The notes beneath the pieces are model-generated. The model worked only from the letters and a program-made list of their open reading frames with translations, did no database searches and was not told where the DNA came from. This document shows positions 1 through 17,849 of a stretch of 64,000 nt of DNA, one piece after another. The stretch comes from Synchiropus splendidus (lineage: Eukaryota; Chordata; Actinopteri; Syngnathiformes; Callionymidae), in contig NC_071347.1 of the NCBI RefSeq assembly GCF_027744825.2, forward strand, positions 9,237,501-9,301,500, given 5' to 3'. The position numbers and the translations under genes were made by a program. Each line of letters starts with the position of its first letter. Within the stretch, counting starts at the first letter, position 1.

Positions 1-459
1 TAGCTGTAATGCTTTTTTGCATTTCCATTGCAATTGGTTGCACAAATGCCAAAATTCCAATTCCTTTTCTCCCACAGTTGTTAACATCTGGAGAGTGAGT
101 AGCGCTGGGCTTGATCCCAACTGAGGAATATATTCCAGCCACTTACTGTCCATAGTGTCTTTCAGAAGGATTTATGGCTCTGTCAAAAACATCTGCTTGT
201 TAAATTGCCATTTGATCTGGCGACTGATAGGAGCGCAGTCACCCTGTGTTGGCAACATCTCCACTCCTCAGCACATGCGATAAGCTCACCCAGTGACCTA
301 CATTCACATTTGTTCTATTTACAGTCGAGTAAACCGTACTTGTGCTAGTGATGACACCAACATGTTTTTTAGCTTAGCAGCTGACGCTGTTACGCTCATG
401 TCTGTCCTCATGAATAGTCAGTAAACACACTGACGCTTGACTTTTGCGTTTTGTTGCAG

Positions 460-2901
<2,442 letters not shown>

Positions 2902-3761
2902 AGTCACCCATTTCACCTCGAGGCGCGGCAGCGGGACGTGGTTGAATCCTTGAGTTTTACAACACAGCAGTGGACGTTTTAGTGGACGATGAAGGCCGGC
3001 CGATCTCGCTGCGGGGCGTTTTAATGACGAACAAGTTGAGATAGCGTAACAACCTCTTGTCCTGTGCGTCACTTGTTAATTCTCTAGCAGTGCACTCACA
3101 GGTTGGACCTTTCTAAAGAACATTTCAATCTCTGGGGATTGTTAACATTTTTATCTATATAAAGATAATGCAATTTTATTCATAAGGTTTGTAGCTAGTC
3201 TGTTTTCTTCTCGTGCGGTGATGGGCTGGAAAGGAAAGGGAAGGGAAGCGAAGCGAAGAGAAGAGGTGGATGTATCGGGGTCAGCCTGTGAACGCGGCTC
3301 GCTAGCACGTCTCCATGTCGAGCCATGCCTTAAATCATGAGGGCATGATATTCCATGAGCCATCAATATTTTGATGTTTTCTTCCTCCCACCATTGTGAC
3401 AATGGTGTCGACAGTAGAAAAATGGGCTGTAAGATGTTCAGCTACATCGTGTAGAGAACCTTTGTATGACCTTGTATCAGGCGGGTTTAGCACACCAGCA
3501 CAATCTACGGCAGGATCTGAACCGCTGGTGACCTTTTTCCAGGACAGAATGGTTATTTTTCAGTGTTGGTTTTTTTTTTTTTCCCATCCCAGTCCTGCTC
3601 ATTTATTATGGATTATATTTGCTTTACGTGTGGCCAGAGCAGGATGTGAAGATTTTGGGTTTGTTAACCATCAACTCCAGACTGACTTGGGTTCTTATTT
3701 TCAAAGGCGTTGTTGCTGAAGATCGATTTGTCTTTAATTTAACCTCATGTAAGAACAAGAG

Positions 3762-3797
<36 letters not shown>

Positions 3798-4067
3798 AGG
3801 CTCTCTCAGTTGGATACTGGCCACGAGTGATGTAATATCCTGTTACTAATTGGTGCACGTCTGTAATCGAACCTCAACCCAAACACTCTGACCGAACCGC
3901 TACTGTACTCTCTGCTGTGTGTGTTAAAATGAGATTAAAGCAAAATCCGCTCATCCTTTTCTTCCACATTTTCCTTCCGTTAACTGTTTTCTGAGGTCTG
4001 TTACAGAACCAACACACATTTGTGAATCTTAAATTGAAATGTGATTGTTAAAAATTATACAAATAAA
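2902..4067 (+). terminator. clpx: clpx 3' UTR with poly(A) signals
   Basis: About 1.17 kb follow the clpx stop without another gene. A canonical AATAAA lies at 4062-4067 and an earlier ATTAAA at 3934-3939, so two 3' ends are possible. A poly-T run of about 30 bp sits near 3764-3794 inside this UTR. The assignment to clpx is by position and strand only. Confidence 0.6.
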
Positions 4068-4069
4068 AT

Positions 4070-5121
4070 GTATATCTGTACACAACTCGTGTGTTCATTG
4101 TCGAGCTTAACCACTCACGCAGCTGACCATCCTAACGTTTATAGTTGTGTGGAAGTTGCCCAACCGCTCGGCTGCTTTGATACACAGTCGTGCGCGTCTC
4201 TTCACGATGACGCCGAGGTCTTGGTCGTCACATACTCCTTTATGACCTTTAAAGTGAAAGTGCTCGTTTGGAAAATTGTGCAACACAGGGACCAAGCATT
4301 GGTGAGTTAGTGAAGGTTATTTTCAAGGTCAATCGTGGCGTCACTTGTCTCAAGATCTGTTGACTCCTTAACAAAATAACTCCGAAACGGAACGTATGTC
4401 AATAATCAATTTTATGGCAGACTGGGAATGAGTTCGCTTAGATACCAGAACCGACGAGCCCTTCTTCGTCCGCCCCGGGTGATCGTGTTGTAGGCCCTGG
4501 GACGCTACTGCCATCTTCTGTCCAATTGAGCTCACTGCAGCGGGTCATTTTAGATATTTTACACCTCATTCTCCTTCATGCATTCTTTTAATCATCCACA
4601 TTAGCCAACTATTTAACAGCAGATTAAAAGAAAATCTGTATTAAAATATGAAAAACTCACTCGAACTTTAAAAAACGAAAGAAAGAATAAACTAGTAAAT
4701 AATAAACGTCTGTTACGTATTAGTATTTATTGTATGAAATAATATATTGTAACGCCATTTGAGATCTGCAGATAAAATAATATAACTGGTAAAAAGAAAT
4801 AAATAAATTTGCAAGATGGATCTTACATTGGAGAAAAGTCACCCAGACCTCGACGACAGAGTCAGTGTTTAGTTCATGACCCCGTCTTTTGAATGATCAG
4901 CTAATCTCTGTCTCTGTTTCCTCGAGGCTCAGCGTTTCCTGAGCAGCCTTAAGCTTCAGACGTTGTCAAAGTGCTCAGCTGATGTCAGAGGCTTACGGAG
5001 GTTTATCACACACGATGATGATCGAGCCACCTCACACTCCTCCACAGGTGCTGCTGCTGTCGTCTTCTTTTTCAGTCAGTCACGACAGTCCTTTTTTCTG
5101 ACAACAGGCGACGACAGGAAG
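4070..5121. other. intergenic spacer clpx-ubap1l
   Basis: I see no gene here. The middle (about 4550-4810) is AT-rich. The right end probably holds the ubap1l promoter and 5' UTR, but no clear TATA or other core element was found. In mammals PDCD7 lies between CLPX and UBAP1L (remembered); nothing resembling it is seen in this spacer. Confidence 0.5.
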
Positions 5122-6614
<1,493 letters not shown>

Positions 6615-6634
6615 AACCACGTGCTTTCACTTGG

Positions 6635-6640
6635 ATTAAA
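6635..6640 (+). terminator. ubap1l: ubap1l poly(A) signal ATTAAA
   Basis: ATTAAA lies 21 bp after the ubap1l stop and is followed by an A-rich stretch. A 3' UTR this short would be unusual, so a later site may also be used. Confidence 0.4.
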
Positions 6641-6644
6641 ACAG

Positions 6645-8130
6645 GAAAAAAAAAACAGAAATTTCTCGGAGTGAGATTCATTTCTATTCATTTACGACAG
6701 ACAGAAGCAGTCGAAGCCAATGATACAGATTGATGGGGTATAAACCTTCTCTCACAGGAACCATTCCTCTGTGCACCAACTCCAGATGCAGTGTCATACA
6801 GTGTGCTGTCATCACTGAAACATCCATGACGAAACAAACACTGAATGAGGTTGTGTTGAAAATTGAAGCTGAGAAAAACTTCGGGAGGGAAAAAATAAAC
6901 ATGTACACTGAAGCCTTCGGTCATCGTCCCACCTTTGAAGCTGCGCGCACAGACTCAACTTGAACCCAGTCAATCTGGTGTCGAATATTAAAATGTTATT
7001 CTCGTAGCCAACAAACTTGGGACCAGTTGGAGGCAGAGAGTGTGGAGGACAGCAAGGGTTGATTCCAAGCTCGTGATCCTTGTTCCTTTCTGAGTTTGAA
7101 CTCTCCTCTGCAGTGAAACAACACAGGTTTCTTGGTCCATTCTGTGCAGCAGTGAGTGGCTGGGTGTCCGGCGAGAGGGTCTATTAGGCAGGGAAGGCTC
7201 CAGGCCTCAAGTCCCAGTAGAAGGAATAAGTGAATGAAGGTTTTTATTTCATGTTTGTCACAAATGAGTCAAAAAAAGAGTAGATTTCCAGAAGTAGATT
7301 TCATGTCTTCGGCGAGTGGAGACTGGAGCAGAGTTTGTTTAAGTAGCACAGAACCTATAGTGTCTTTGCTGAATAAAAAAGTGCTTATCAGACAAATTGT
7401 AGGCAATCCATCAAAAATAGCTGCACATTCAGATCATCCATGTTCACGCAGAATGCAACGTCATAATAGCGACTGAAGAGCAGCCTGGTTGACTGTATTT
7501 GTCTACACCAGACCTGGGCAAAGGGCGGCCCGATGCCTGTATTTTCGTGGCCCTCTTTGACGTCATACTAAAACTAGAACTCATATGTTATTTTCTGCTA
7601 TTTTTTGTTCTCTCTCTTTTGGTCACCACCGCCACTTGAGCACTAAACATAGCATGTTCTTGTTTGAAGACTGTCATTTTCTTGCTTTCATTGGCCATTC
7701 TTGTGTTTTTCTTGTTCCTCAAAATACATTGAAGGAATATTGAAAATACATTTTAATAAATAGCATTTTTGTCTTGAACATCCATAGTTATGTTGATTTA
7801 TATTCATTTTAATGCATATAAATTTAAATATTTCAACAGGTTTCATGGTATATTTACGCTTTTAATATACTTACTTACATTTAATATTTTTAGTTTCATT
7901 TTGTCCTTGTTACTTCAGTATAGAAATTGGATGTTTTTCATCATATCCCCCCCACCCCCAGAGTAAAATTGTCCACAGCCGAACAACCAGGGGATTATGG
8001 TCCTAATCTCTTTGGCATGTCAGCAGATAGGTACAATACAGAAAGGACTTTCATATTTTGTGTAATCACAGATAAAAAAAATGTAGTTTGTGGGATCAAG
8101 TCAAGAGGCACCACACCAATGCTGATTTTA
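6645..8130. other. intergenic spacer ubap1l-prc1 (convergent 3' ends)
   Basis: The two flanking genes converge here. No supported gene is present; short open frames such as 6730-6963 have no recognisable motif. The right part holds a hAT-like transposon copy, described separately. Confidence 0.5.
7509..7950 (+). mobile_element. non-autonomous hAT-like element, copy 1 (3'-truncated)
   Basis: It starts with CAGACCTGGGCAAAG, typical of hAT-Charlie-type termini, and is colinear over more than 350 bp with the copy at 52475-52998. Shared blocks include TGCCTGTATTTT, TTCTTGTTTGAAGACT, CTTGTTCCTCAAAATA and TTTCATGG. After about 7950 it runs into an unrelated C-rich stretch, so the right terminus is lost and no target duplication is visible. 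It has no coding capacity. Confidence 0.65.
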
Positions 8131-8136
8131 CATTTT

Positions 8137-8153
8137 TTTATTCGATTTTTATT
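8137..8153 (-). terminator. prc1: prc1 poly(A) signals (two AATAAA on minus strand)
   Basis: Forward-strand TTTATT at 8137-8142 and 8148-8153 reads AATAAA on the minus strand. They lie about 230 bp past the prc1 stop, a plausible 3' UTR length. Confidence 0.55.
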
Positions 8154-8383
8154 CACCGGCAGATGAAACATGTTGCAGTCATCCTACTTGGTGACTCAAT
8201 CCTTAAGAAAAAAAAAAAAAGAAAAACAAGAAAAAATGAAAGCGATTGAGAGTGTAATATCAGCATCAGAGCAGGAAGAGAACCAGAGAAGATGAAGCTA
8301 TACAGAACAGGACTGAAACCAGAGCAAATTTTTACATTGTTTTTTTACATTAAACTCTTGAAGGTGAGCAGCGCCACAAAACC

Positions 8384-11300
8384 TCACTGGTGACTCACAG
8401 TGGAGTTCAGAATCCCTGTGCTCACGCTTGATTTAGAAGCCTTCGAGAGATCTCTCTGTGGGGGAAACAAACACTGGTGTCAGGGTCGGAGGTCAAGGAA
8501 GTGTCGGCACAACGTGAACAAAGCATCTGTGTTATTTGCAGCAAATGTGTCACATCGATCTGGAGGTCTGAAAACATGCTGGTGGCTCGACTCTTTGGGA
8601 ACGCAGGTTCAAGTTTTACGCTAGCTCAATGAACCTCGAAACGGATGTAAAACTGCATTTACCGCAAATTCCAAATAGGAGCTAGTGGTGAAGGTGTGAT
8701 CTTGAGTATCCTGAGACCTGAGTGCTCCACTTGGCGTGTTTCTGTGGAGGTGGGAGATGTTCTCCTTGTTCCTGTCCAGTGCTCGTGGAGTCCTGGCGTG
8801 TCCCGGGGTGCGCAGACTCTAAACAGGTGTAAACCAGAAATGGCATCGGCTTCAGGTGCGGCGGACATGAGAAAGATCTCACAATAATGATATCCATTAG
8901 GGACGCACCAAATTTAAAAATCGTGGCCAAAGTCCAAGACAATTTTAAATGGTAGGTCGAGGCCAAAAACTACTAGATATCCAATGTTGCTAAGAGTTTA
9001 GGTATTAAAGAAAAAAAAATTGTCAAGAAAGTATTAACGTACATGTTAGTCAAGAAAAGCGAATGTTTAGATGATAGAATTTGACTCTTATATTTCAGAC
9101 TATGCTTTTCAAAAAAAACAACAACATGTAAACAGAAGGCTCTAGTTCAGTTCCATTCTCCCACACCTCAAAAGAACTGAAAACTATATGAAGCCATGGG
9201 GTCTTATTTCATTTTAACTGCATTTGCAATTTGGGTGAATATAGAACAGGATACCACTGGAAGTACAAAGTTGAAATGATACATTTGAAATATCTGCAGG
9301 GGGAAGTGACTCATTTCTCTACATTTATATTGTTAAATAAACTTAGATAATGTAAATCAATTTCTTCTGGTTCTGACAAATGCAAACTTTAATGTGATAA
9401 ATCGACAAAAAAAAAGATATGTAATAAAGGGCATATCGCCTAGCACTAGTTAGTGACTAGAAGTCCATTTCAAATAACCAGTAGAACCAGGAACATTCAG
9501 CAAAAGATAGATTACATTTTGTATATCATTTAAAAAGGGACTAATCCTTTAAAAAAATGATACTGGACCCCTATTGAACACATCAGCACGTTTCTGTCAG
9601 CACTGAACCACCTCTCCATGTGGTTTGTTTAGAGATGGAAATACACCTTTGGTGGACCGGAGGACAGTGACGTCACCAGAGCGATGGAGGAGAGCCGATC
9701 TCCAAAATCAATAAAGAGCGATTTTGAGTTTGCTATTGGTGTAATGACTGAGACTCGGCTCAGCAGTGTCTGCCACTTCCGCTTCAGCCTGAGATGACCA
9801 ACGCTTGGGAGCATCAGACATAACATGTCTTGTTCTCGAGTGTCTTGTTCATGCAACAAAGCATCTTCATGATGATGGACTTGCTGCATCAGAGAGGACT
9901 TCAACATTTGAAACATATGCATTGAGTCAGGAAAGTAAACAATATCAGTCTTCACGTTACAGTCTCTTCAGAGCAAAAGCGTGTGAAGGCACCTTGCTGG
10001 CGGAGAGTGGGGGCTTCAGGCTGGAGGTCTGGCATATGGTCCCACCAAGGAAGCTGTTGGGTGTGGAGAGTGTCGAGGTTCCGTTGAGCTGCACGTGAAG
10101 GAGGGGGGGGAAAAAAAGCAGTCAGACGCCTCTAGATGCAGCAAGTTAAAGCAAAGTTCGCCCCTACCTTTCTAACTTTGACGGGCGTGGGCGTGGTTGC
10201 TAGCCGCCGCTTGCTTGGCGTCTTCACTGTCCCATACAACATTTCTTCCTGGATCATTTTGGTTTTCTTCATTTGCTGGAGCAGACAAACACTGTTCTCC
10301 ACAAATGTTTCACAACAAATCTACCGACGCGTAACACAAGTCATCACCAACCCTGTCCATTTTCTCCTTCTCTTTCTCGGCGTGATGTTGCTCCCACTGC
10401 TGCTGCACATATTCCAGAAACTTCTGTCCATTCACGTAGAACTCCCGGCCGTGCTCCTGCTCCCAAACATCAATTTGGGCCTTCAGGTTTTTCTCCAGCT
10501 ACAAATACAAAACAGTCGAGTCAGCACTGCACCTGTTACACATTCAAATAGTGACACAGTGAAGTCCATCTACTGCTATCGCTAGAAAGGCAGCTACCTC
10601 TATGAAACCTGATCATTTGCGCATGTCCCCTGACATTTTTAGCCATGTTTGGCCCCTCACCTTGGGCAAACTTTTAGCCAGGTCGTTCCTCTGCTTCTCT
10701 TCTTTCAACAGGTTTCCTCCTCTGTTGTTGAACCTTGAGGGGTCACTGGCTTTTCTCTAGAACACATCAAAAAGCAAAGAATGTTCGATGTCTGTCGATG
10801 CGTTTGTGGATCCCAGCCTCAGCCTCGTGCTCACATCCAGCTCCAGGTACACAGTCCAGTTGTTCTGCCACTTTGACACCCCGACAAAGAGCTCCTTGTG
10901 GTCCTCGAAATACGTCTTCAGAGTTCGCACCTCATGCTCGTGCAGCTCAAGGAGAGTCTCAGTGAAGTCGTCTGAAAAGGAACACGGTTAACCAAACCAA
11001 ATCATCATGACCACTGCGAGTGTGCGTCACTTGGCGCATCGTACCGCTGAGGTAATGGGAGAAGGCCTGCTGCTGGTCTTTGCTGTAGAAGCACTTCTCC
11101 CACAGCACAGCAATTTCTGCTCTGATGGACTCGATGACACTTTTCATGCTCTGCATTTTCAGCAGCTCCAGATGCTGCAGCTCCTCCTGTAGCTGAAGAC
11201 AACACATAGCTGCTCGGAAATACTGTTTAACCACAGTGTAGCTAAAGTAAACAACAAAGAACAGGTACAGAGTCATCTCATAAAACCCTATTGATATTAG

Positions 11301-13679
11301 GCACAGGACTTATGATTATCCATTCAACAAAGAATACAATTTTGTTTCCTATATTGTTAAACAGTCTGGTCACATGGCCGTTCTTTCCTTCTGGTTGTAA
11401 TTCACCATGTTTTAGGATCATATCCTTTCACACAAGGGTCTGAACTGATCTTCAAAAAGTCTGCTGTGGGTCCAAACAAGCAGCACCAGACTGACAAAGA
11501 ACCCACTAGTCTTCATCTGACTGGTGAGCCTGTGTGCCACCGCACTCAGTGACCTCTTTGTGGAATAGGTCATTCCCATACATGTTTATTCAACTGCAGT
11601 GGCATAAATGAGAGCCACACATGATGGTCAAAGGTAATAAAACCAAGTGGAAACATGAAAACAGGCGGCTAACACATAATGGATCACAAAGGTAGACATG
11701 ATGGTGGTGGTTTTCGGCATGTTTTTAACGGAAAATTGGCTGAAGCCTGTTGCTCACAGGAACTTAAATGAAAGAACGGACCATGTGAAGACGGCTGCAG
11801 ATGAGAGATTCACTCATGACTAAAAAGTCGCCTATTCAGTAACTGTCAACACTTTCCCTTCCTCCTTGGTTATTGCTTCCTGAATGACTGTGTTTTCAGC
11901 TCACAAGGCATGGAACATCCCACCTCATAGCACTATCAACTCTCCTGAGAGCTATGGTGGATGGCAAAATCCACACCAGATATCAGGCTGACACCACCAC
12001 AAAATATGTTGTCCTCTTACTGCTTCAATGTTCTTCCTCTTCGAGTTGACCATGTGCTCAGACACCATGTCGCGCTCCGCTTGGGGAACCTTAAGTCTCT
12101 CCCAAAGCTCCTGGACTTTGGTGCGAAGTGCTGAACAATGGCGCTCCTTCTCAGCTTTGCGATCTTTTAACTGTCAAACAGGAAATCAAAATTAATCACG
12201 AGACAAACGTAAGTATTAAAAAAAAAAAAAAAAAAGACAGACCTGATTGAGGAGAGCTTTGAGGGCATCAATGTTGTCAGTGGACAGACAGAATGCCTCT
12301 TCATCTTCACACATCACATCCACTTCAAAGCTAGTCTCCGGTTCCTGCTCCAGCTCATCCATACAGGAAACAATCTCCCTTTTCACACACACAAACTCCT
12401 CATGACGGCGCTCCTAAAAACAATACATGGTCAATGGAGTTCGCCTGAACCAAACTTGTTTCTCACTCTATGCAATTTTTCTTTGTGTGAAAATAATCCT
12501 GTGTTCAACTCTTGATATAATGAATAAGCAAATTAAAAATTAACCATCAAATACTGAAGTTGAGAATATGATTCATGAAATATCATCAACAATAACACGA
12601 CACCTTCTCTTTGTTGAGATCAGCCAAGTAGTTCCGAAACTCCTCCAGTTGCTTCAGAGATGGAGTCACGTCCTGGTCGATGCAGAAGGGTTTGGTGCAC
12701 ATAATGTCGCTCAGCTTACGGTCCTGGGCAATAAGGCTCTTCAGCTCTTCAAGCCTCTGCTTCTTGTGGCCTTTCATCACCTCAAGACGGGTGCGGCTGT
12801 TCTTTTCCATTTGCAACACAGTGCAACCATCTTCTTCCTTTGGGTGAAGACAGAAGTTGAAATTGAAATTTTGTAGTTCAACAAAAGGAAGGTCGACAGC
12901 AGTTTGTGACGTTCACCTCAAACGGAGGAAGCTGGAGTTCCTGGCACAATTGACTGAGCTCACGGACACAAGACTCAATGTCGAGTTGCAATCGCTTCTT
13001 GAGACCTTCCTCTTCCGCAATCATGAGATCCAGAAGACCCTGTGAAATTGGTGAGGCCAGACATCCATGAAGACAACAGCTCATAGCATAAAGCTAAAAT
13101 TCAGGCTCATTGTTCATATACTTGAGGCTCACTTTGATATGTTTGTGAACATCATTGGTTCTCTGGAGACGCTGTTCCTCTAGAATTCCGATCTCTTCCC
13201 AAATGTCCTGCAGCCTGGCCAGTGCCCTGTGGAGGTAGGCAACAGACTCCGCAGCATGGACTTCACTGAAGAGTTCAAACACGGAGGGAGAAATGGGTAT
13301 CTTCAGACGTAAGCCAAGCACAAGTCCAACAAAATGCTGCTGAATAAGACTTCGCACTGTATTCTATTTTTCCTAAACAACACATTTTCAATTCAAAACA
13401 CGTGCTGGTATGGAATTGTTCATACTATTGTCAGTGGAACTTGAACGAGCCAACGCCTTGGTGGTTAAAGAAATCCACACCGAGAACATAGCTACAGATA
13501 AATAATCTTACTGTTATTGCACATACTATTTACCAACAAACAACGCTTCAAAAACATACAGAAACGCTTCATAAAAAGCATATTTTTTAGGAATCGTCGA
13601 GCAGCGATATTAGCTTTGCTGCTAACACCGACTCTAGGAAATGCTAATAATACTTTCGGTAAACCAACCTGACTCTCAT
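8384..13679 (-). CDS. prc1: protein regulator of cytokinesis 1 (PRC1)
   Basis: Antiparallel microtubule cross-linker of the spindle midzone (MAP65/Ase1 family) that recruits KIF4 and is needed for cytokinesis. Fourteen exons from 5' to 3': 13669-13679, 13133-13265, 12917-13039, 12604-12837, 12243-12413, 12021-12170, 11045-11192, 10835-10971, 10661-10756, 10352-10498, 10168-10275, 9993-10088, 8663-8818, 8384-8455. They sum to 1782 nt, an unbroken 593-aa frame. The N-terminal dimerisation and rod region includes LQDIWEEIGI and QRLQRTNDVHKHIK. The spectrin-like microtubule-binding part spans about 324-450 with RKASDPSRFNNRGGNLL at 370. Cdk1-type sites KTPSKRR (about T469) and TPTPVK (about T478-480) match the human pair, and PSKRR is a likely NLS. 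A KEN-type box occurs in RNKENI. The tail SKASKSSVSTGILNST matches the vertebrate C-terminus. The first exon codes only MRV plus two bases, so that start is the least certain part. Confidence 0.95.
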
Positions 13680-13719
13680 AATGTCTCTTCAGACGACAGA
13701 AAACTTGCAAAGTGTCTTC

Positions 13720-13880
13720 TCACTTATGTTAAAATGATTTAAAAAAAAAAAAAAAACATTAAAACAACGCAAAATAAACGCCTGGAGTGCAGCCGCAGAA
13801 CGCGGTGAGCCAAACGTTTGTCTACCGAGCGGCGTTTAAATTCAACGCATCACGACGCCCGGTGCTCTGATTGGCTGGAA
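13720..13880 (-). promoter_or_regulatory. prc1: prc1 promoter with CCAAT box and CHR-like element
   Basis: Upstream of prc1, GCCAATCAGA reads on the minus strand, with the CCAAT core at 13870-13874. About 34 bp downstream toward the gene is TTTAAA at 13835-13840, within a GC-rich context. Cell-cycle genes repressed by DREAM commonly pair NF-Y CCAAT boxes with a CHR element (TTTGAA-type) at such spacing, and mammalian PRC1 is such a target. TTTAAA is not the canonical CHR. The transcription start is not visible. Confidence 0.4.
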
Positions 13881-14441
13881 GCGTTGACGGAAACGGAAAT
13901 AAAAAGGCGGAGCTACGCTGCGTTCAAAACTGTCAACAAAAGAGAGATTTTAAAAAATCATCGACATTTTTTCTCTAACCTTGATATTTTCATCGTTCAT
14001 AAGATGTTTCTCAACAATGTGATCTAACACGTAATTAGCAGAGCGACAGTGTTATCATCGTGTAAAAGTATTTTGAGTCACAGAATTAAAATAATAATAA
14101 TAATAAATGATTTGAAAAGTATATATATTAAATGAAAAAAATGTGTGTAAGACGTAACTTCAGAAATCCAAGAAGATTTTAATGCTGTACAACAGCACGG
14201 ATGAGAGACAAATGTAGCACGAGGACAGTGGAAAGTGTATTTTAGTATAGTATGAACATTGATCTTAGTCGGGAGACAAGGTGAGGTGGTTTTCTAAACA
14301 GTCCTCACCGCGCTCTGTAAACTCCATATACAGTCAAGGTAGTTGTACAGGTGCAGACAAGCTAGTCTTGATTTTCAGAAGGCTGATAATAGTTCATCAC
14401 ATACCATGTGTTATAAAGTCAGGATTCCAACTTGTTCATGT

Positions 14442-14464
14442 ATCTCTCTCTCTCTCTCTCTCTC

Positions 14465-14551
<87 letters not shown>
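14442..14551. repeat. (TC)n-(TA)n compound microsatellite
   Basis: About 12 TC units run directly, through GATA, into about 42 TA units. Open frames reading Tyr-Ile repeats here are artefacts. Confidence 0.97.
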
Positions 14552-14554
<3 letters not shown>

Positions 14555-14707
14555 TATTGTGGACAGTCTAAGGCACACCTGTGTACTAATCATGATGTCA
14601 ATACTTGAGAGGAATATTAATATTCTGTATCTTGAATAAATTTGAGATCTTTAAGTCCATCTTATGAAAAATGGAAGCAAAAACAAAAGCGTTTATATTT
14701 GTGTTGA

Positions 14708-14708
<1 letters not shown>

Positions 14709-14785
<77 letters not shown>
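14709..14785. repeat. (TA)n microsatellite
   Basis: About 38 uninterrupted TA units, only 158 bp from the preceding TA tract, in the prc1-tmem178b spacer. The rest of this spacer (13880-15100) shows no gene. Confidence 0.97.
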
Positions 14786-14788
<3 letters not shown>

Positions 14789-15491
14789 ACTTCAACATGT
14801 TATGGTCAATTATTATTATAGTTACCATTTCAGAAATGGTGTCTACCTGTAACTGAGTGCAGCACTACATCTCATGTCAACACACAAATGGGCTGAAGTT
14901 TGAACATGCTGGTTTAGTCCATGCTGCATGAACATTTTCGAGCCGAAACATTAATAGCCTGAAGTTAAATGCTGTTTCATCCTTTGAAACAGTAAAAGAT
15001 AATGTGACGCATCTGCTCTTTCGAAAGCTGACTTGATCCGCAGAAATGGTGCCTAAAAAAGACCACCGTTCTGTCTCAGACGGCATCTGAATAAACTGTC
15101 AAACCAGCCTGTTTTTTTTTTCTTTTTTTTTTTTTTTTACTCCAGCTTGGATCCACTCCTCCAAATCTGCGGGCCTTTGTCTCTGTTTCCAAATATTGAC
15201 TCTGTCTCCATCTACTGGAGGGGACCGCTGGAGTGGCCACTTCCCAGGCTAGACTGAGATCACTGGCGGGAGGAGACGTCCAAAACATCTTGGCTCTTAT
15301 TGTGATTTGATTTCGGCCGATCTTTCCGGCGATGCTTGACAAATCCCAGAAATGAGTGCTCGGGGAAGCCCCCTCTCCTCAAGACTTCCTGGCATCGCCG
15401 AATCTCCTGCTTCCCTCAGACGCTGACAGCCGCGGCGGCCGAGCGGAGTCCTGCTGCCCCGCGGAATCATCCGGCCACACACGGATGGAAC

Positions 15492-16866
<1,375 letters not shown>

Positions 16867-17340
16867 CTAGAGATGACTAAAGATCTGATCTGAGGACCGG
16901 CTGAGCAGCAGGGACTGAGCAGAGAAAGCACAAAACACTGACTCATGTGAAGATGACCACCGGGTCACACGAGACTGAGGAGGCTCCTCTGGTGCTTTTG
17001 TTTCTGCCCTCCTCATCAACAAAGCGTTCAGTGTTATTGTTTGCTCCTTCCGAGGAGAAAAAAAAAATCTTCCTGTACTATTAAAAAAAAAAAGATAAAC
17101 AGGCAGAATATGAGCAGCACAAAAGGAAAAACTGTACTGGATGTGTTAGCGTCTCAAAGGGCAGCCGTGTACCATTATGTATTCATCCGAAAACAACGTT
17201 AAAGTTCATGTACTTTTTGACCTGTATGTATGCAGATGCATTTGTGTTGATTCAAGGGAAAATATGAGCATTAACAAAAGTCTTTCGAGGAAAATGTTTC
17301 GTGGTTCTTTGGCTCGTACCACCTCAAAATATTTTTGAAA

Positions 17341-17346
17341 AATAAA
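17341..17346 (+). terminator. tmem178b: tmem178b poly(A) signal AATAAA
   Basis: AATAAA lies 475 bp after the tmem178b stop; no gene lies between. Confidence 0.6.
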
Positions 17347-17680
17347 ACAGCCATGCAAACATTTCTTTGTGTGTAACACAATGGAAAATTGTTGCCTTAT
17401 TCTCTCTCTGTTGAAAGTTCCTACTGTCCGTGCGTCTCCCTGGGACTCCTGGTGCGAGGTGTTTTGGGTTGCACTGTAAACTAGACCAACTGTGACACCC
17501 CGATATAAATGTTTACAGATTCAACAAACATCTTCCTTTTTATTTGTCACACATGTCCCCTGCATGTGGCGTATTTTAATAGATTTTCTGGAGATGTGAC
17601 AGCATGAACACATGAAGGTCGGAGCAGCTGAAGAGGCTGATGGTGTCACCATGTGGCAGACGAACTGAGGGAGGAAGATT

Positions 17681-17760
17681 CTCCATATATATAGATATAG
17701 TTATATCTATATCTATATATAGATATAGATATAGATATAGTTCTATCTATATATGTGGAG
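17681..17760. repeat. 80-bp near-perfect palindrome of TATAGA units
   Basis: The segment begins CTCCATATATATAGATA and ends TATCTATATATGTGGAG; the two ends are reverse complements with one mismatch, and the interior is made of ATAGAT/ATCTAT units that also pair. Confidence 0.85.
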
Positions 17761-17779
17761 AATGTCATATGTATCTATT

Positions 17780-17783
<4 letters not shown>

Positions 17784-17820
<37 letters not shown>

Positions 17821-17833
17821 CTCTCTCTCTCTC
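17784..17833. repeat. (TC)n microsatellite
   Basis: About 25 TC units with one GC interruption, followed by CCATATATATATAA. It directly follows the TATAGA palindrome. Confidence 0.95.
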
Positions 17834-17849
17834 CATATATATATAATAA

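Noticed and set aside
9629..9955. 108-codon minus-strand frame inside prc1
   Set aside because: Lies in the intron between 8818 and 9993; it lacks PRC1 similarity and the flanking exons join in frame without it.
14281..14856. Open frames coding Tyr-Ile repeats
   Set aside because: They are translations of TA microsatellites.
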